From NCBI GenBank assembly GCA_023014335.1, contig JAECYW010000013.1:744001-808000 (forward strand): a stretch of DNA of 64,000 nucleotides. The letters are read 5' to 3'. The position numbers were made by a program, and so were the translations under genes. Under the pieces are notes generated by a model. That model was not told the DNA's origin. It searched no databases and was given only the letters and a program-made list of their open reading frames with translations. Positions 11,207 to 22,324 of the stretch are shown piece by piece. Source of the DNA: Galerina marginata (taxonomy: Eukaryota; Basidiomycota; Agaricomycetes; Agaricales; Galerinaceae). The first letter of the stretch is position 1. Every line of letters begins with the position of its first letter.

Positions 11207-11481
11207 TATATTTTTGAGGCACTGATTTTTTGCCCTAGTAAAACGTTTAGCTGTCAAGACCCAACGTGAAAAGGGACGGACATGTATTAATATATGCTTT
11301 AGATTATATGAGAAACACCGCCGGAGAAGTACCATGCAGTCCGAATGCCGCTTTCAAAGACTAAACAACACAAATAGATTTCATTGGGATCGAAAACAGG
11401 CAAGTGGTGTGCTGATGACATTAGTACATCACGCCGTTTCTATAAACCATCGTATCAACAAACCGGAATAGGAGAGACTTC

Positions 11482-13800
11482 TTACGTACTGTAAGCGCCA
11501 GCGGCTTTCCATTTCTTCAGAGCATCGTCAACAATGTAAGTCAGCCGCAACACAGCTTCCTCTTCGAGGGTCTTCCCGATGAGCTGAAGTCCCACGGGAC
11601 ACCCAGCAAAAAGATCTGTTTTGTCTGCCCAAGATGTAAGGCCGTTGAAAGTTCTGTGAGGGAAGTGGTGCGACGCACAGAGTTTGTAAATGGCCTCATC
11701 TTCATGATTATAGAAATCGTGCGGTTCGTGTGGGAGATCTACTTTAGGATCTACATGGGTGACTGGAAACACAGACGTGGTGTAATCTAGGGCGTTGCAG
11801 AGAGTCGTGTAAAACGAATCCCTAGAAATTTATTTAGCCATGGATATCGGGAGAAAGGCGAAGCTAGCTTTACACGCACGTATTCAACCCGTGAGGGACC
11901 GCCGTGTAAGCCACAGCAGGGGATATGATCGCGTCGACGGGGCGTCCTGTATCTGTACGGTACACGGTCTTCTGCCAGTGATCCAAATGCGACTTTCGCA
12001 ATTCGCGCTTCTCGTCGTGGAGCCTCCAGAGCTGTGAAAGGTCATGTTGTCATGTTAAGCTGGCAGAGCTTCAGAAAGGTTTTGCATACTTCGTGAGCGT
12101 TCATGTGCTCTGGAACTTCTCCGACAAGCGTTTTGACGAACGGATGGGGAGGCTCAAACTCGTATCCCTCGGCTGTTTCTTCCTCCACAGATGGCACCAT
12201 GGTTTCGATAAGAGGTTCACCAGACTTTGCGCACTCTGTTCTATAGTCATGGTTTCCGTCCGCAACAAATATACTCTCCTGTGATGGTGTCAGGGAAGAT
12301 AATTAGATTAGAATCTGCGACTTACAGCATTCTTATAGATCTCGAGATGTCGATGAGGTTCCCAATCAATGACTAGACCATTCAGTAGGTAATGACAATG
12401 AAGTCGTGAGATTAAGCCTCGAATTACCTTTATGACCAGCTTTCTCGAGAGCGGCCTTGGTCATTTGCATAGCTCTAACCAAGGGCGGATGCGGACGCAC
12501 GACCCCGTTATCCCACATCATTGCGAAACATATTTTAGCGCCAACACCTCCGTGCTCGCATAAATTCCATTCATCCTCGTCCCATGGTTTCCGAATGACG
12601 ACTGGGTCTAAATTCCAAGGCCTCTTTCCGAGGACTGCTGTCATAAAATCCTTGACTCCAGATAACGAATTCGCCATTGGGCCGAGGACTGAGGTAATTG
12701 ATTCCTGTCCGGACAACGCGTTCGCAGCTCCGTAATAGGGTAGTCGGGCGTATGAAGGTCGAAGGGTGTACAAGCCGCAGAAGGCAGACGGGATACGAAG
12801 AGACCTAAAGCAATAGGAAAGTGAGCTTGAAGTCGTTTATTCAAGGTACTAGCTCTACGGACCCACCAATATCCGTTCCGACACCGAGCGGGCTGCCTTT
12901 CATGGCGAGGAGAGCACCTTCGCCGCCCGACGATCCTCCTGGGGTGAGTGATCGGTTATAAGGATTGAGGGTACGGCCGAAGACGTGGTTATAAGTTTCG
13001 CCCCACTGCCAGGATTATTGGCGAGGATTGGTAGTAGATTTGGACGACTACAGACCATGAGAGTTTGAGGCACATTGGTGCGCACGAATGGGACAGCTCC
13101 GCATTGGTTTAAGATTTCCACTATGACGCTGTCGTTATCTGCATAGTCGCCCACACCAGATACGTAGCCTGTAATAAAGGAAAGAATGGTTGGATTAATT
13201 TGAATATGAAATAAATTCGAAATTGCTTGGACAACGCGCCCATTACTGTCTCCAGACCTTTCATGGTGAATTGGTCTGCATGTCAGAAGATTAGTTAAGG
13301 ACCGTAAAATCCATTCCGTCATTACGCACCTTTGAGTGAGATAGGAAGGCCATGTAGTGGTCCAACAACCTTCCCCGTTCTTTCCAAGACTTCATCCAGA
13401 TATCGTGCCTTCGCCAGTGCACGGTCCACAAAAATCTCAGTAAGGCAGTTGGTCTGCCAAGACAAGCACGAGCTCGACAATTAATACCTGCACTCTACAC
13501 ATCAGGAGGGCATATACAAACAAGTTGATGCGCAATAATCGCGCGCTTATAGAATGCTGTAGTCGTTTCCACACTGGTCCACTCAGCAGCACACAGCTTC
13601 TTGAGAATTACACCGACATCCGTCGTTTCGGTGATCATCAGCTCGCGCGCGGTGAGTAGACCGCATGTTGCGGGTATATCCATGACATTTGGGCGTTCTC
13701 GGAGGCTGGGAACGGGTATAAGCCATTCTTGGGGAATCGATTCATGTTGCCTTTTGAGCTTCTGATAGCATACGGTCTTCCAATTGGCATTGTATTCCAT
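11482..13800 (-). CDS. Amidase (acetamidase / amidase-signature family)
   Basis: It hydrolyses carboxamides to acid and ammonia, the amdS-type role in nitrogen supply. From [13 protein letters not shown] the exons carry [20 protein letters not shown], then the catalytic lysine strand [40 protein letters not shown], and the amidase signature [19 protein letters not shown] followed by [14 protein letters not shown]. The Lys and both Ser of the Ser-Ser-Lys triad are therefore present. The C-terminus [20 protein letters not shown] is also typical. Seven or more short introns are present. ATG 13800 fits the usual fungal N-terminus. The frame is open upstream of it, so a longer start is possible. 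It is convergent with phosphoglucomutase. Confidence 0.92.
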
Positions 13801-14172
13801 CGCCGGAGACTTGGGGTAAATAACGGAAGCCAGGCGAGCAACTTGACACTTCACGAGCACAACTACTAGTTTGTGGTATGGAGGGATCCAGAATTCAACA
13901 TTCAGCAATCCCCATGCACGATGGACGATGGTGATGGAAGGAGAAGGAAAAGCAAAAGGGATCCATGACGTCTTGATGTTCCCATATTCTTCTTCCCACG
14001 GCATCATTTCCGTTCAACTTGCATGTCCTCCGCTCTTTCCTCCTCGTCTTCATCAAAACCCCCATCAGAGGCCCCAGTAGAAAGCCAAAAATCTCGAATA
14101 CCAAAATGGATGCCAATATCAGCAGCAAGCATACTTTTTTAATTTGCGTTTTCGGTAACACTAATCATTGGA

Positions 14173-14899
14173 ATGCAGTTTATCGGAACGAGTGTTGCAC
14201 TCGCCATCCCATTAATGTTGATTCGTAGACAACGAGGAAACGTCGCTCGAATATCCCTGAAAGGATCTAATGCGCCACCACCACGGAAGGCATCAGGTCC
14301 TGCAGCTCCTCTTCCAATATCGTCGTCGTCGACGCAAACGGCAAGCTTGCATGCAACGATAAAGGAGACTTTGAACGAGGAAAGTCACTCACTAATGTCA
14401 GCTCTTTCTCGGATGAACGCGTCATCCGCCTTGCTTGCAGCGAAAGCTTTCGCCATAGCCACTGGCCTGGTCGCCGTTGGGGGCCTGGGCATGATCTGGA
14501 TGGTAAAAACGACCTTGGGTGTCCAGGATGTCCGTATTTTTATTTATTTTATTCCTTCGTATGTGATGGTGGTCTAACCAATTACCATAGGCCCGTGAAT
14601 TTGGCCAAAGAATGCGCGCAGTGTTATGGTCGTCTGCGCCTACTTTGACATCAAGAATACTTCGCCCACCTCAAACGGATGAAGAGCGCCAGGACATCCA
14701 CCGAGTCACATCATTTGGAGTGCAGGAGGAGTGGAGTTGGGATCAGGCGGAGAAAAGGATGGAAAGAGCATATGAGGAAGGCGGGTTACCGCTATGGGCA
14801 CAAGCTGCGCTGAGAGAAGTCGAGGCGGAGGCGCGGGTCGAGCGTGCAAAGAGAGAACAGGAGATTGTGGAAAGTCACCAAAAGAAGGGCACAGCATAG
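14173..14899 (+). CDS. TMEM242-like mitochondrial inner-membrane assembly protein
   Basis: Two exons (14173-14529 and 14591-14899) join MVKTTLGVQD to AREFGQRMR. There are two hydrophobic segments: FIGTSVALAIPLML at residues 3-16, and a longer one ending AIATGLVAVGGLGMIWMV at about 97-114. The block after the second helix (W-V-TLGV-x-AREFGxRMR) matches the conserved end of TMEM242 proteins (W-ALGV-x-MxDFxxKM), which assist assembly of ATP synthase and complex I. The tail is a charged helix rich in Glu and Arg, longer than in animals. The N-terminus is uncertain: an upstream ATG near 14105 is in another frame and would need a very short intron. The assignment rests on local motif and topology. 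Confidence 0.55.
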
Positions 14900-15430
14900 G
14901 AAAGATAATACTAATCTGTACTTTCCGAACTTCATACTAGAGCTTAGCATAAAGGAAGTTGCACTATTCCAAAAGCCACCTGTTTGCAGCAGCAGATGCA
15001 TATAGGGAGCCTGAGTGATTATTCGACCGCCAAGTTGGGGGTTACTAGGTAGGGTATACACCCTTGATAATGAATGTCTAGTATAACTGACGAGAACATA
15101 GTTCCGTGGTCGGGCAGAACAAAATCAGTGTGCATGAAGTGTCTACACCAACGAGGTGGTCCCTTAAAAACTGGCGTTTAGTCCACCACAGTCTGTACAT
15201 CCCATCAGCGAGATTTTAACACCAAGCTTGACCGCACAAGTATTCAGTCAGGTGAAAGGCTCGAGGTGCGACGACTTCCTGCGTAAAGTTCTGAAGCAGA
15301 AAAGACATCACGCAACTAGGTCGACGCATGGCGTAAGATGGCATATTGTAAGTAAAACATACGTGCATGGCCCGAAATTTTGAGTAACCCGACTTTCGAC
15401 TTCCAACCCTGCTCCAAACGACAAGGACAC
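14900..15430. other. Intergenic region, no gene seen
   Basis: This is the convergent 3' flank of the TMEM242-like and eL14 genes. I looked for tRNA A and B boxes and saw none. Confidence 0.5.
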
Positions 15431-16158
15431 CTATGCCTTCTTTGCCTTCGCAACCGCCTTCCTCACAACATCCGTCCTCTTCTTCTTGGCCAGCATGACG
15501 CTGAAGCGACCAAAGTCGTTGAGCGACCGTCTCTTTTCAATGGCGGCCCGTTTTGTTGCCCACGACGACTTATTCCATCGCTCGACGACGGCCTCCTTCT
15601 CGAGTTGTTTCTTCACAACAGTTGTGCCTGCAGCGCGGGGAAGCTTGGGGAGGTGGAAGGGGGTGAGAGTGAGGTGCTTGAAGGGGTATGATTGGCGCGG
15701 AACGCTTGTTGTAGGGCCGTCAACGATAGCCTAAGGCCGAAATCAGACAAAGAAATAGTTCAACTGTAAGTCCACGTACACGGTTGTGGTCGATAATTTC
15801 GGTGATGACGGCAATATTGCCAGAAGATGGGCCGGATTTAAGGAGGACGACTGCCAGTTGGATTAGCAGAAAGAAAATGACACATTGTTGAGCTCACGCA
15901 CCTCTTCCGACCTCTACAAAGCGCTTGAAGTTTGATTCCTTTGGAAAACCACAAAGTCAGCAAAAATTACGAAGATGGCCACGTAGGGAGCAATCCGCCA
16001 GCAAAACCCAGTCCCATCTTCAAAACGCCCCATCGAAGTCCATCCAACAGTCAAACAATCCATCCACCCCATCCACCTTCTTCTTTCCTACAATGTCGCG
16101 GCAGAATACCTCCAAGGGTCGTGGCTATGTACTCCAAGAACGATAGACTCACCGTCAT
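15431..16158 (-). CDS. RPL14: 60S ribosomal protein eL14
   Basis: A structural protein of the large ribosomal subunit. Exon 1 encodes only Met-Thr (ATGACG|GTGAGT at 16158). After a long first intron come ESNFKRFVEVGR, VVLLKSGPSSGNIAVITEII and DHNR, then the region ending VVKKQLEKEAVVERWNKSSW and ATKRAAIEKRRSLNDFGRF, with a basic Lys/Ala tail (RKAVAKAKKA). This is the full eL14 architecture: an N-terminal KOW-like barrel and a C-terminal basic helix. A start codon split off by an early intron is common in fungal ribosomal protein genes. The large first intron could host regulatory sequence, but I see no snoRNA boxes I would defend. Confidence 0.96.
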
Positions 16159-16707
16159 GGTGATTTTAGGCCTCGGGGACGTTGAGGTCGGTGTCTTGAG
16201 GTCGTTTGGGGTGCTGTGTGGATTGCGGCTGAGATTTGCCGCCGTGCTTGTGTATGTTTGGAAGTGAAGCTTCAGCTGGTACTTAAAGTTAGGCCCGAAT
16301 AGGTATGAACCCCTAAGTGGGTTGATATCTCATCGCTCGTGAAACTTGCGGGTAATGAAGATTATTGTAGCAAATTTTCATGAGAGTAACCCAAATACTA
16401 CTACAGAATTAGAGTACAAAAGTTTTCATTGATAAATCCTTTGAACGTAACACTAAAAGCGCTTGTGTACTCAGGCTGAGTTGAAGATCGTTGAATTCCT
16501 AGGAGGCCCCAGTGGTCGTACAGAAAATAACAAAATAGTAGGAGTATTAAAAAAGGGGGCAATTTTCTTTTTCAACCACTTTGATGAGCAGAGACTCGAC
16601 TTGAGGATGGCTAAGTATCGCCGTCGCCTAATTTTATATGATCGAACCCATTCCCTTGGTAAATCATAGTAAAGCAACCGCTCCAAGTACATATGTTCTA
16701 AATCACA
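16159..16707. other. Intergenic region
   Basis: It holds the promoter of eL14 (minus strand) and the 3' flank of the NAD(P)HX dehydratase gene. Open frames on both strands at 16463-16692 are mirror shadows of each other with no domain. Confidence 0.45.
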
Positions 16708-18001
16708 TCACAGCTTTCCGTGGTCGTCAAATACCTCTGTAAATGCCTTGCCGATTTCCGGGATCATGTCTTCTGTTACCACACTCCTCCCATTTTTGGC
16801 GAAAGCGAAACGACTGGCGGTGCGCGTTACCATGCTTCCTCCAACAGCAGCGAGAAAGGGGATGCGTGAAGCAGGTATTTTTTTGTCCCTACAGATGAAG
16901 TCAGCATTGCAAATTGTCGCCACACTGGCACTCAAACACACCCAAAATCTCCACTCTCGTAACATTTCCCCCATGCCATGAAAGTCCCAACAACCCCGCT
17001 TAAAACATCTCCTTGACCTCCACATCTCTTCAAGCCTCCTTCGACATCAACTTCCGCAGTTTCTTTTGTTTTCTCGAACTCGGCATTTGCGCCGGACATC
17101 TGGCTAGCAGCCAAGTCTGCTTCATCTCCCGTGGAGTCGGTTGAAATTATATCTTTAGGGCCTTTTTGGAGTACCGTTACTCCACCTAGCTTTCGGGAAA
17201 TCAATGAAGCCCGGAGGTCCTTCGGTGTATCGGGATCAACACCGACTTGTTCGCTTAGGCGCTTAAATTCGACTACGTTAGGCGTTAAGACAGCCCGTCG
17301 GTAGCCTTTAATTATCGTTGAATCTTGGCCCACCATATAGAGACCGTCAGCATCAATAACGATGAACATCCCGCGTTCCCTGGCGATGGATACCGCCATC
17401 TTTGCATAAGTTTGCATGTAGGGCTCTCGCCCAAGGCCGGGACCCACAATAAGAACATGTAGACGAGATAGTAGAGATTGTAGCTCCGGTTTTACTTGAT
17501 CCGATGGTCTATAGATGTGTTTGGCTTGTGAAAAAGGGCATTCCGATGAGAAGACAACTTACAAGCTCTCGTTGAGGATGGGGTGAACGATGAGATCGGG
17601 AGAGTAGGCTTTGATAGCACCAGCTGCAGTCGGGGAGCATATGACATGCGATAGGTCTGCACCCTAGTCGTGGATACACGGGTAAGCGATACCGCTTTGG
17701 ACTGAGGCAAGCCGTCGAACGTACAAATCGCAGGGCCGAAATGGCTGCGAAGAACGGGGCGCCAGTATAGCTAAGAGATGGAATACATGGGGATAAAAGA
17801 GTAAAATTTAGAACTTGATGTTGCTCACTCTAAAGCGCCTCCGAGAACTCCCACTCGGCCTAAGTTTGCAGTTTCGTCGTCAGCATCTGTGATCAATGTT
17901 TTATGAAAGTCTGACTGACCGGACTGGCCCTTGTGTAGCGTTCCGTCGAGAGGCGGGATGAGCTTTTTAACTTGCTCGAGAATTGTACGGGAGACAGGCA
18001 T
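16708..18001 (-). CDS. ATP-dependent NAD(P)H-hydrate dehydratase
   Basis: This metabolite-repair enzyme (CARKD/NNRD family) dehydrates the S form of damaged NADHX and NADPHX using ATP. The N-terminus [20 protein letters not shown] is typical. It is followed by [20 protein letters not shown] (ribokinase-like glycine loop), [63 protein letters not shown] and the ATP-binding [19 protein letters not shown]. All are in the order of the family. An acidic insertion of about 35 residues ([20 protein letters not shown]) precedes the GGQGD motif, a known variable loop. The C-terminal exon ([20 protein letters not shown]) is normal. Start 18001 is the first in-frame ATG. Confidence 0.93.
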
Positions 18002-18672
18002 TGATCGATGTTAGGAGTTCAGTCCAAGAGTATGACGTCGCATCTAATCAGCATTTACATAAGCATCAAATGTTTTTCATATACAGGTACAGAGAGTTGG
18101 TGGTTGTCGTCACGGTTATTTTTGAGCAAAAGCAATTTGCAAGGCGTTTATCCTTCTCATTGTCCAGAGTATTATGCCAGATATCCAAGTTACGGGGAAT
18201 TTAGCCAATAAATCGCATTGTGTACAAAAGGGGATATTCAGGGTTAGTATCACGCATTGTCCAGAAATAGATTCTGTTCGTTGACGACCACCAAGACAAA
18301 CGCAATGCGACCACCAGATGTCCAAGAAAACAACTTCTTTTCACAAAAAAGCCTTTACATATCTCGAAGACTCAAAAAATTATAAACACCAAATGGGACA
18401 TTACAAGGCCGCATGGCGGTGCAACACCATCCCGGCCTTAGAAACGGCGCTTTTTTGGACCGGCCACACTGGACAATGCCACAATGAGCTCCAGCGGAGG
18501 GCCATGCAATGGATGCCTGGTCCTTTTTCAAACATTTGCCACCCGATCGCATTGCCCGTCCCTATTTATAATAGACTCCTTGGTCGACCATGACTTCACC
18601 TTTTTCCGTCCACTCACTCCCTTTCCCGGCCTAGCGCCTATCCCCTCCCTCCTATCCCGTTCTATCGTCATC
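18002..18672. other. Divergent promoter region
   Basis: It lies between the NAD(P)HX dehydratase (minus) and GH16 (plus) genes. The GH16 side has a TATA box near 18563 and a CT-rich leader from about 18600 to 18670. The open frames here are unspliced and lack domains. Confidence 0.5.
18563..18572 (+). promoter_or_regulatory. TATA box of the GH16 gene
   Basis: TATTTATAAT lies about 100 bp upstream of the GH16 ATG and just ahead of a pyrimidine-rich leader, the usual layout of a strongly expressed fungal gene. Confidence 0.45.
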
Positions 18673-19920
18673 ATGCTTTGGTCGTTCTTTGCTCTCGTTT
18701 CCCTTCTCCCACTGTCGGTACTTGCTGGCGGTTTTCACGAATCTTCTTTGCACCGTCGACATGGAGGACGCTCCCGTATCCAGGCCCGTAACAACACAGG
18801 AAACGCGAGGGCTTTCAAGTTGAAGGACATGTATCAAGGGCAGGCTTTCCTCGAGTGCGTATTATTTCTCATCGGCGACAGCACTTGAGTTAATGACATT
18901 TACCGTCGCCTTAGTGAATGGGACTTTTTCACCGACGCCGACCCCACTCACGGACTTGTCAACTTCCAAACTCGTCAAAATGCGATCAAGAAGAATCTGG
19001 CTTTCGTCCAGGACGATGGCACCACCGTTCTGGCCGTCGATGATGTTTCCACCCTGCCCGTCGGTACTCCCCGCGATTCGTGAGTACTAGTATTCCATCT
19101 CGATCGTCATTATATGAATCGTTTCTAACCTTTGATCAGCATTCGTATCAGCTCGAAGAAGACCTACACCGGTGGGCTGTTCATTGCCGACTTCTTTTCC
19201 ATGCCGCACGGTTGCAGCGTTTGGCCTGCTTATTGGTCGGTGGGACCAAATTGGCCTGCGGGCGGTGCGTCTCCTCGTGTCTCCCATATGCTACCGGAAA
19301 AGTAACTTTCTGCAGGCGAAATTGACGTCTTGGAAGGTGTCAACAACCAAGCTACGAACCAGTACACGCTTCATACCTCGGAGGGCTGTGAAATTAGCCA
19401 AGCATTTGCAGAGAAGAGCGTCGCCGTATCCAACCTCCTAAACCCTCAATGCGCCAGCAGTGGAAGCGACAATCGCGGCTGTGCCTTCCTCGACACCGAT
19501 ACCGCTACCTTTGGTCACGAATTTAATATCGTCGCGGGAGGAGTTTTTGCCCACTTGTGGGACAATTCCGGGATTAAAATCTGGCGTTTCAGTCGACCGA
19601 ACATCCCCGCCGATATCGACGCCAAGAATCCTGACCCCTCTACATGGGGACCTCCTGCCGCCAACTTCCCCAACACAAGCTGCGACATCGCATCTCACTT
19701 TTTTGATCACGCTTTGGTGCTGGACACAACGCTTTGCGGAGACTTTGCTGGTTCTGCCTATGGCAGCTCGGGATGCCCGGGAACATGCGAACAGGCTGTC
19801 GCTGACCCGGCCAACTTTAAGCGTAAGTCGATCTCATTGCTCAGTCTTCCGTACCAGTGCTTATCCAGTCTTCTCGCAGTCGCGAAATGGCGGGTCAACT
19901 ACATCGCCGTTTACCAATGA
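18673..19920 (+). CDS. Secreted GH16 endo-1,3(4)-beta-glucanase (Lam16A-like laminarinase)
   Basis: It cleaves beta-1,3 and mixed beta-1,3/1,4-glucans, likely in cell-wall remodelling or turnover. MLWSFFALVSLLPLSVLAGG is a clear signal peptide, followed by a basic RRHGGRSR stretch that may be a propeptide. The catalytic motif GGEIDVLEGVNNQATNQYTL (ExDxxE: nucleophile and acid/base Glu both present) is read at about 19312-19370. It is flanked by FSMPHGCSVWPAYWSVGPNW and CAFLDTDTATFGHEFN. The last intron (about 19823-19879) joins NFKL to AKWRVNYIAVYQ, the standard final strand. The sequence resembles basidiomycete Lam16A enzymes. No carbohydrate-binding module or GPI signal is seen. The length is about 320 residues, normal for the family. 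Confidence 0.94.
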
Positions 19921-20301
19921 AGATCTAGATTTTCTCTTTTTTATTTTTATTTTTGGTTCTGGGCTGGACTGAGGGAGCATTGGCTATCTTCGACCTGACA
20001 TACTTGCATTATCTTACGCTCTAGGCTTCACGCATTTTTATCTGATGTCATGTCTGCTATTTACCGACACGCATACGACACGCTCTTTACATTATTCTCT
20101 GTTATCTGGTAATAAACACATAGGAATTCATTCACTGTATTGGTACATACAACAACAAGCGCTTGGCCCCATTTTTAACATTACCATCTTCGCGCCTGCC
20201 TCGTTGCCTTGAGTATCTGAAGTCCTGTTATGTAAACCGAAGTAAGGCGGACGGGTATAGCCGAACATTCATTCCCTTGCACCACTGATTCCGATGTCAC
20301 A
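19921..20301. other. Intergenic region
   Basis: It holds the GH16 3' UTR (TTTTTATTTTTATTTTT stretch near 19935-19955, AATAAACA near 20111) and the promoter of the zinc-array gene. No ORF or RNA gene is seen. Confidence 0.5.
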
Positions 20302-21959
20302 ATGAGCTCGCAGCTCTCTGTCCCGATTTCCGACAATGCTACGTCTGTATGGCCTAGGAGAGCTTCCAAGGTGCATTCGCTTCGCTGATACTCTGAATGC
20401 GCTGCTGATCTCAAGATATCATCGAACAGGCTTGTGCAAGCTGCAGGTGTGTGAAACAAAGCTCGTGCAGTTGCAAACGCGACTTTGCCGCGGTAACTGA
20501 CTGAAGAATGTCAAATACTTGACTAGACGCGATAAGATTCGGTGTGATGGTGCTAGGTGCGCTTTATTTTACCTTATCATATCTCATTTATCCAAGATCG
20601 CGCGCTTCCCGTAGACCGTGCACCGCATGCGCGAAAAAGGGGTACACCGCAGAACAATGCACAGATGGGTGCGAACCGTGTCGACGCGCACGGCTGCGAT
20701 GCGAGGATGGCAAGCCTTGTCGGCGATGTTTAGAGATGAACATCGAGTGTACCGACGAAAGCACCATTTCCGGTCAGCGCTCCCTGACCCCGCCTCCTGC
20801 GAATCGAACAGCGCGCGGAGGCGATCGTGCGAAGCTCGCGTGCTCCAGCTGTCGGAGAGATAACAAAAAGGTGCTTAAAATTCAAATCCCCATTCTTTCT
20901 TTGTGGAGGCGTTCCGCTTAAGCTCCCATCTTAATTTGTTGGCTGCTTGTGCTGTTCGACAGTGCGACGACCAACGCCCTTGCTCCAGGTGTATCGCACG
21001 TGGCGAAGAGTGCATACATGTAAGCCGTGGTCCGAAACTCGTCAAGCTTCGCTGCGAGGGATGTAGGGATGATAATAAGCGCTGCGAGGACTCGAGGCCG
21101 TGTAGGTATTGCCTCGAGAGTTGCAAGCAATGCATCATCGTGCCCAGGAAAGGCAGAGGACATGGAACGAGAGTAAAAGCGGTGTGTAATTGATTTGTTT
21201 TATACCTCTTCATCGATTCTGATAACATCATGCAAGGCTTGTACGAGTTGCAGGTATTTCACCCCGCGACTGATTAATAGCATATGAATCCTTACGGTAT
21301 CTTTTCACAGACGTGACAAAATCCGATGTAATGGCGACCGGTGAGCCCCTTACCCCTGCATCGAGGTAGTTCTCTCATAATGGCCGTGCAGTCCGTGTAC
21401 TTCGTGTGTAAAGAAAGGTTGCGAGTGTATTGAGCGTGGTTGCACTGTGTGTTCGCGTGATGGTAAAACTACTGAATGCACCCACCGGAAGGCTCAGGAA
21501 GCGGGGCTGTCCGACACTGGAGGAGGAGGTGATCAAATTCGCATGTTACTGGTATGGCGTGCGGGGATGCTTACTTATGTTTTTTTTACATATGCAGATT
21601 CGACACAGCCAATGGAGACAAATGTCTACAGATCGCAAGCCCCGTTCCAACTCGTCCAGCCACCAATGGGTCTGTCGGCCCACGGCCAAGACCGTCGACA
21701 ATGGTCGTCATTTGTTCCCGGGCTACAATCACATCCATTACACCCAATGTACCCAAACGTCGTGCCCCAGCCTCAGTACTATTTTCCTCCTCAACCTTCT
21801 GGAACACCGAACGATCCCCCATTCCCCATGATGCAAAACTCTGTTTTTCCTGGTCTTGCTGTGCAACCGTCAAGCTATTATTACAATGTCCTCGATTCGA
21901 GCTTCGGAAACAACCCACCAATGCCTCCCAACTCCCGCACCGGTAAACAAGGCAATTGA
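20302..21959 (+). CDS. Protein with five tandem Zn2Cys6 clusters
   Basis: The Zn2Cys6 cluster binds two zincs and normally occurs once per protein, in fungal transcription factors. Here, splicing from MSSQLSVPISDNATSVWPRR reveals five consecutive clusters. Cluster cores are CASC-RRDKIRC-DGARPC-TAC, CEPCRRARLRCEDGKPCRRC, CSSCRRDNKK-CDDQRPCSRC, CEGCRDDNKRCEDSRPCRYC and CTSC-RRDKIRC-NGDRPC-TSC. Four have perfect C-x2-C-x6-C-x5-C-x2-C-x6-C spacing, and the first has a longer last gap. A degenerate sixth Cys group (CTVCSRDGKTTEC) follows. Clusters 1 and 5 are each split over a 17-nt exon, a 30-nt exon and a third exon. The C-terminal third is Pro/Gln/Tyr-rich and disordered. No fungal-specific TF middle domain is present. 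It is probably a nucleic-acid-binding or regulatory nuclear protein, by inference. Confidence 0.8.
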
Positions 21960-22324
21960 ACGTCATGCCCGTCAGTAAAGTACTGTACACTAGATAATGA
22001 GTAGCCATGCCGTCCCGTTCATTCCAGTAATACGGTTGTTGTAGTTTTATGGACAATAATAGCCATCAGCTATTCTATTTCGGGTGCATGCTAATGAAAC
22101 ACGATCGGGATGTGTGGACGCGTTATTTGGCACGGGCTTTGGCGGAGTTTGAATTACATTTTATCGTTGACAACAATGATCCTGAGAGCTTGAAGTTGAC
22201 GACTCCGGTCTCGTCAACGAGACTCGGCCTCCACTCCTCTTCGACACTCATACATCGTCTCCGAATTTACCACTTATTTACCACCTTCTTTTTATTTCTT
22301 CTTATCTGTTTTTATTTTCTACTC
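21960..22324. other. Intergenic region
   Basis: It holds the 3' flank of the zinc-array gene and the promoter of the triple-finger gene. A long frame from 22049 has an ATG but runs out of phase with the downstream gene. A T-rich tract lies at about 22285-22320. Confidence 0.45.
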
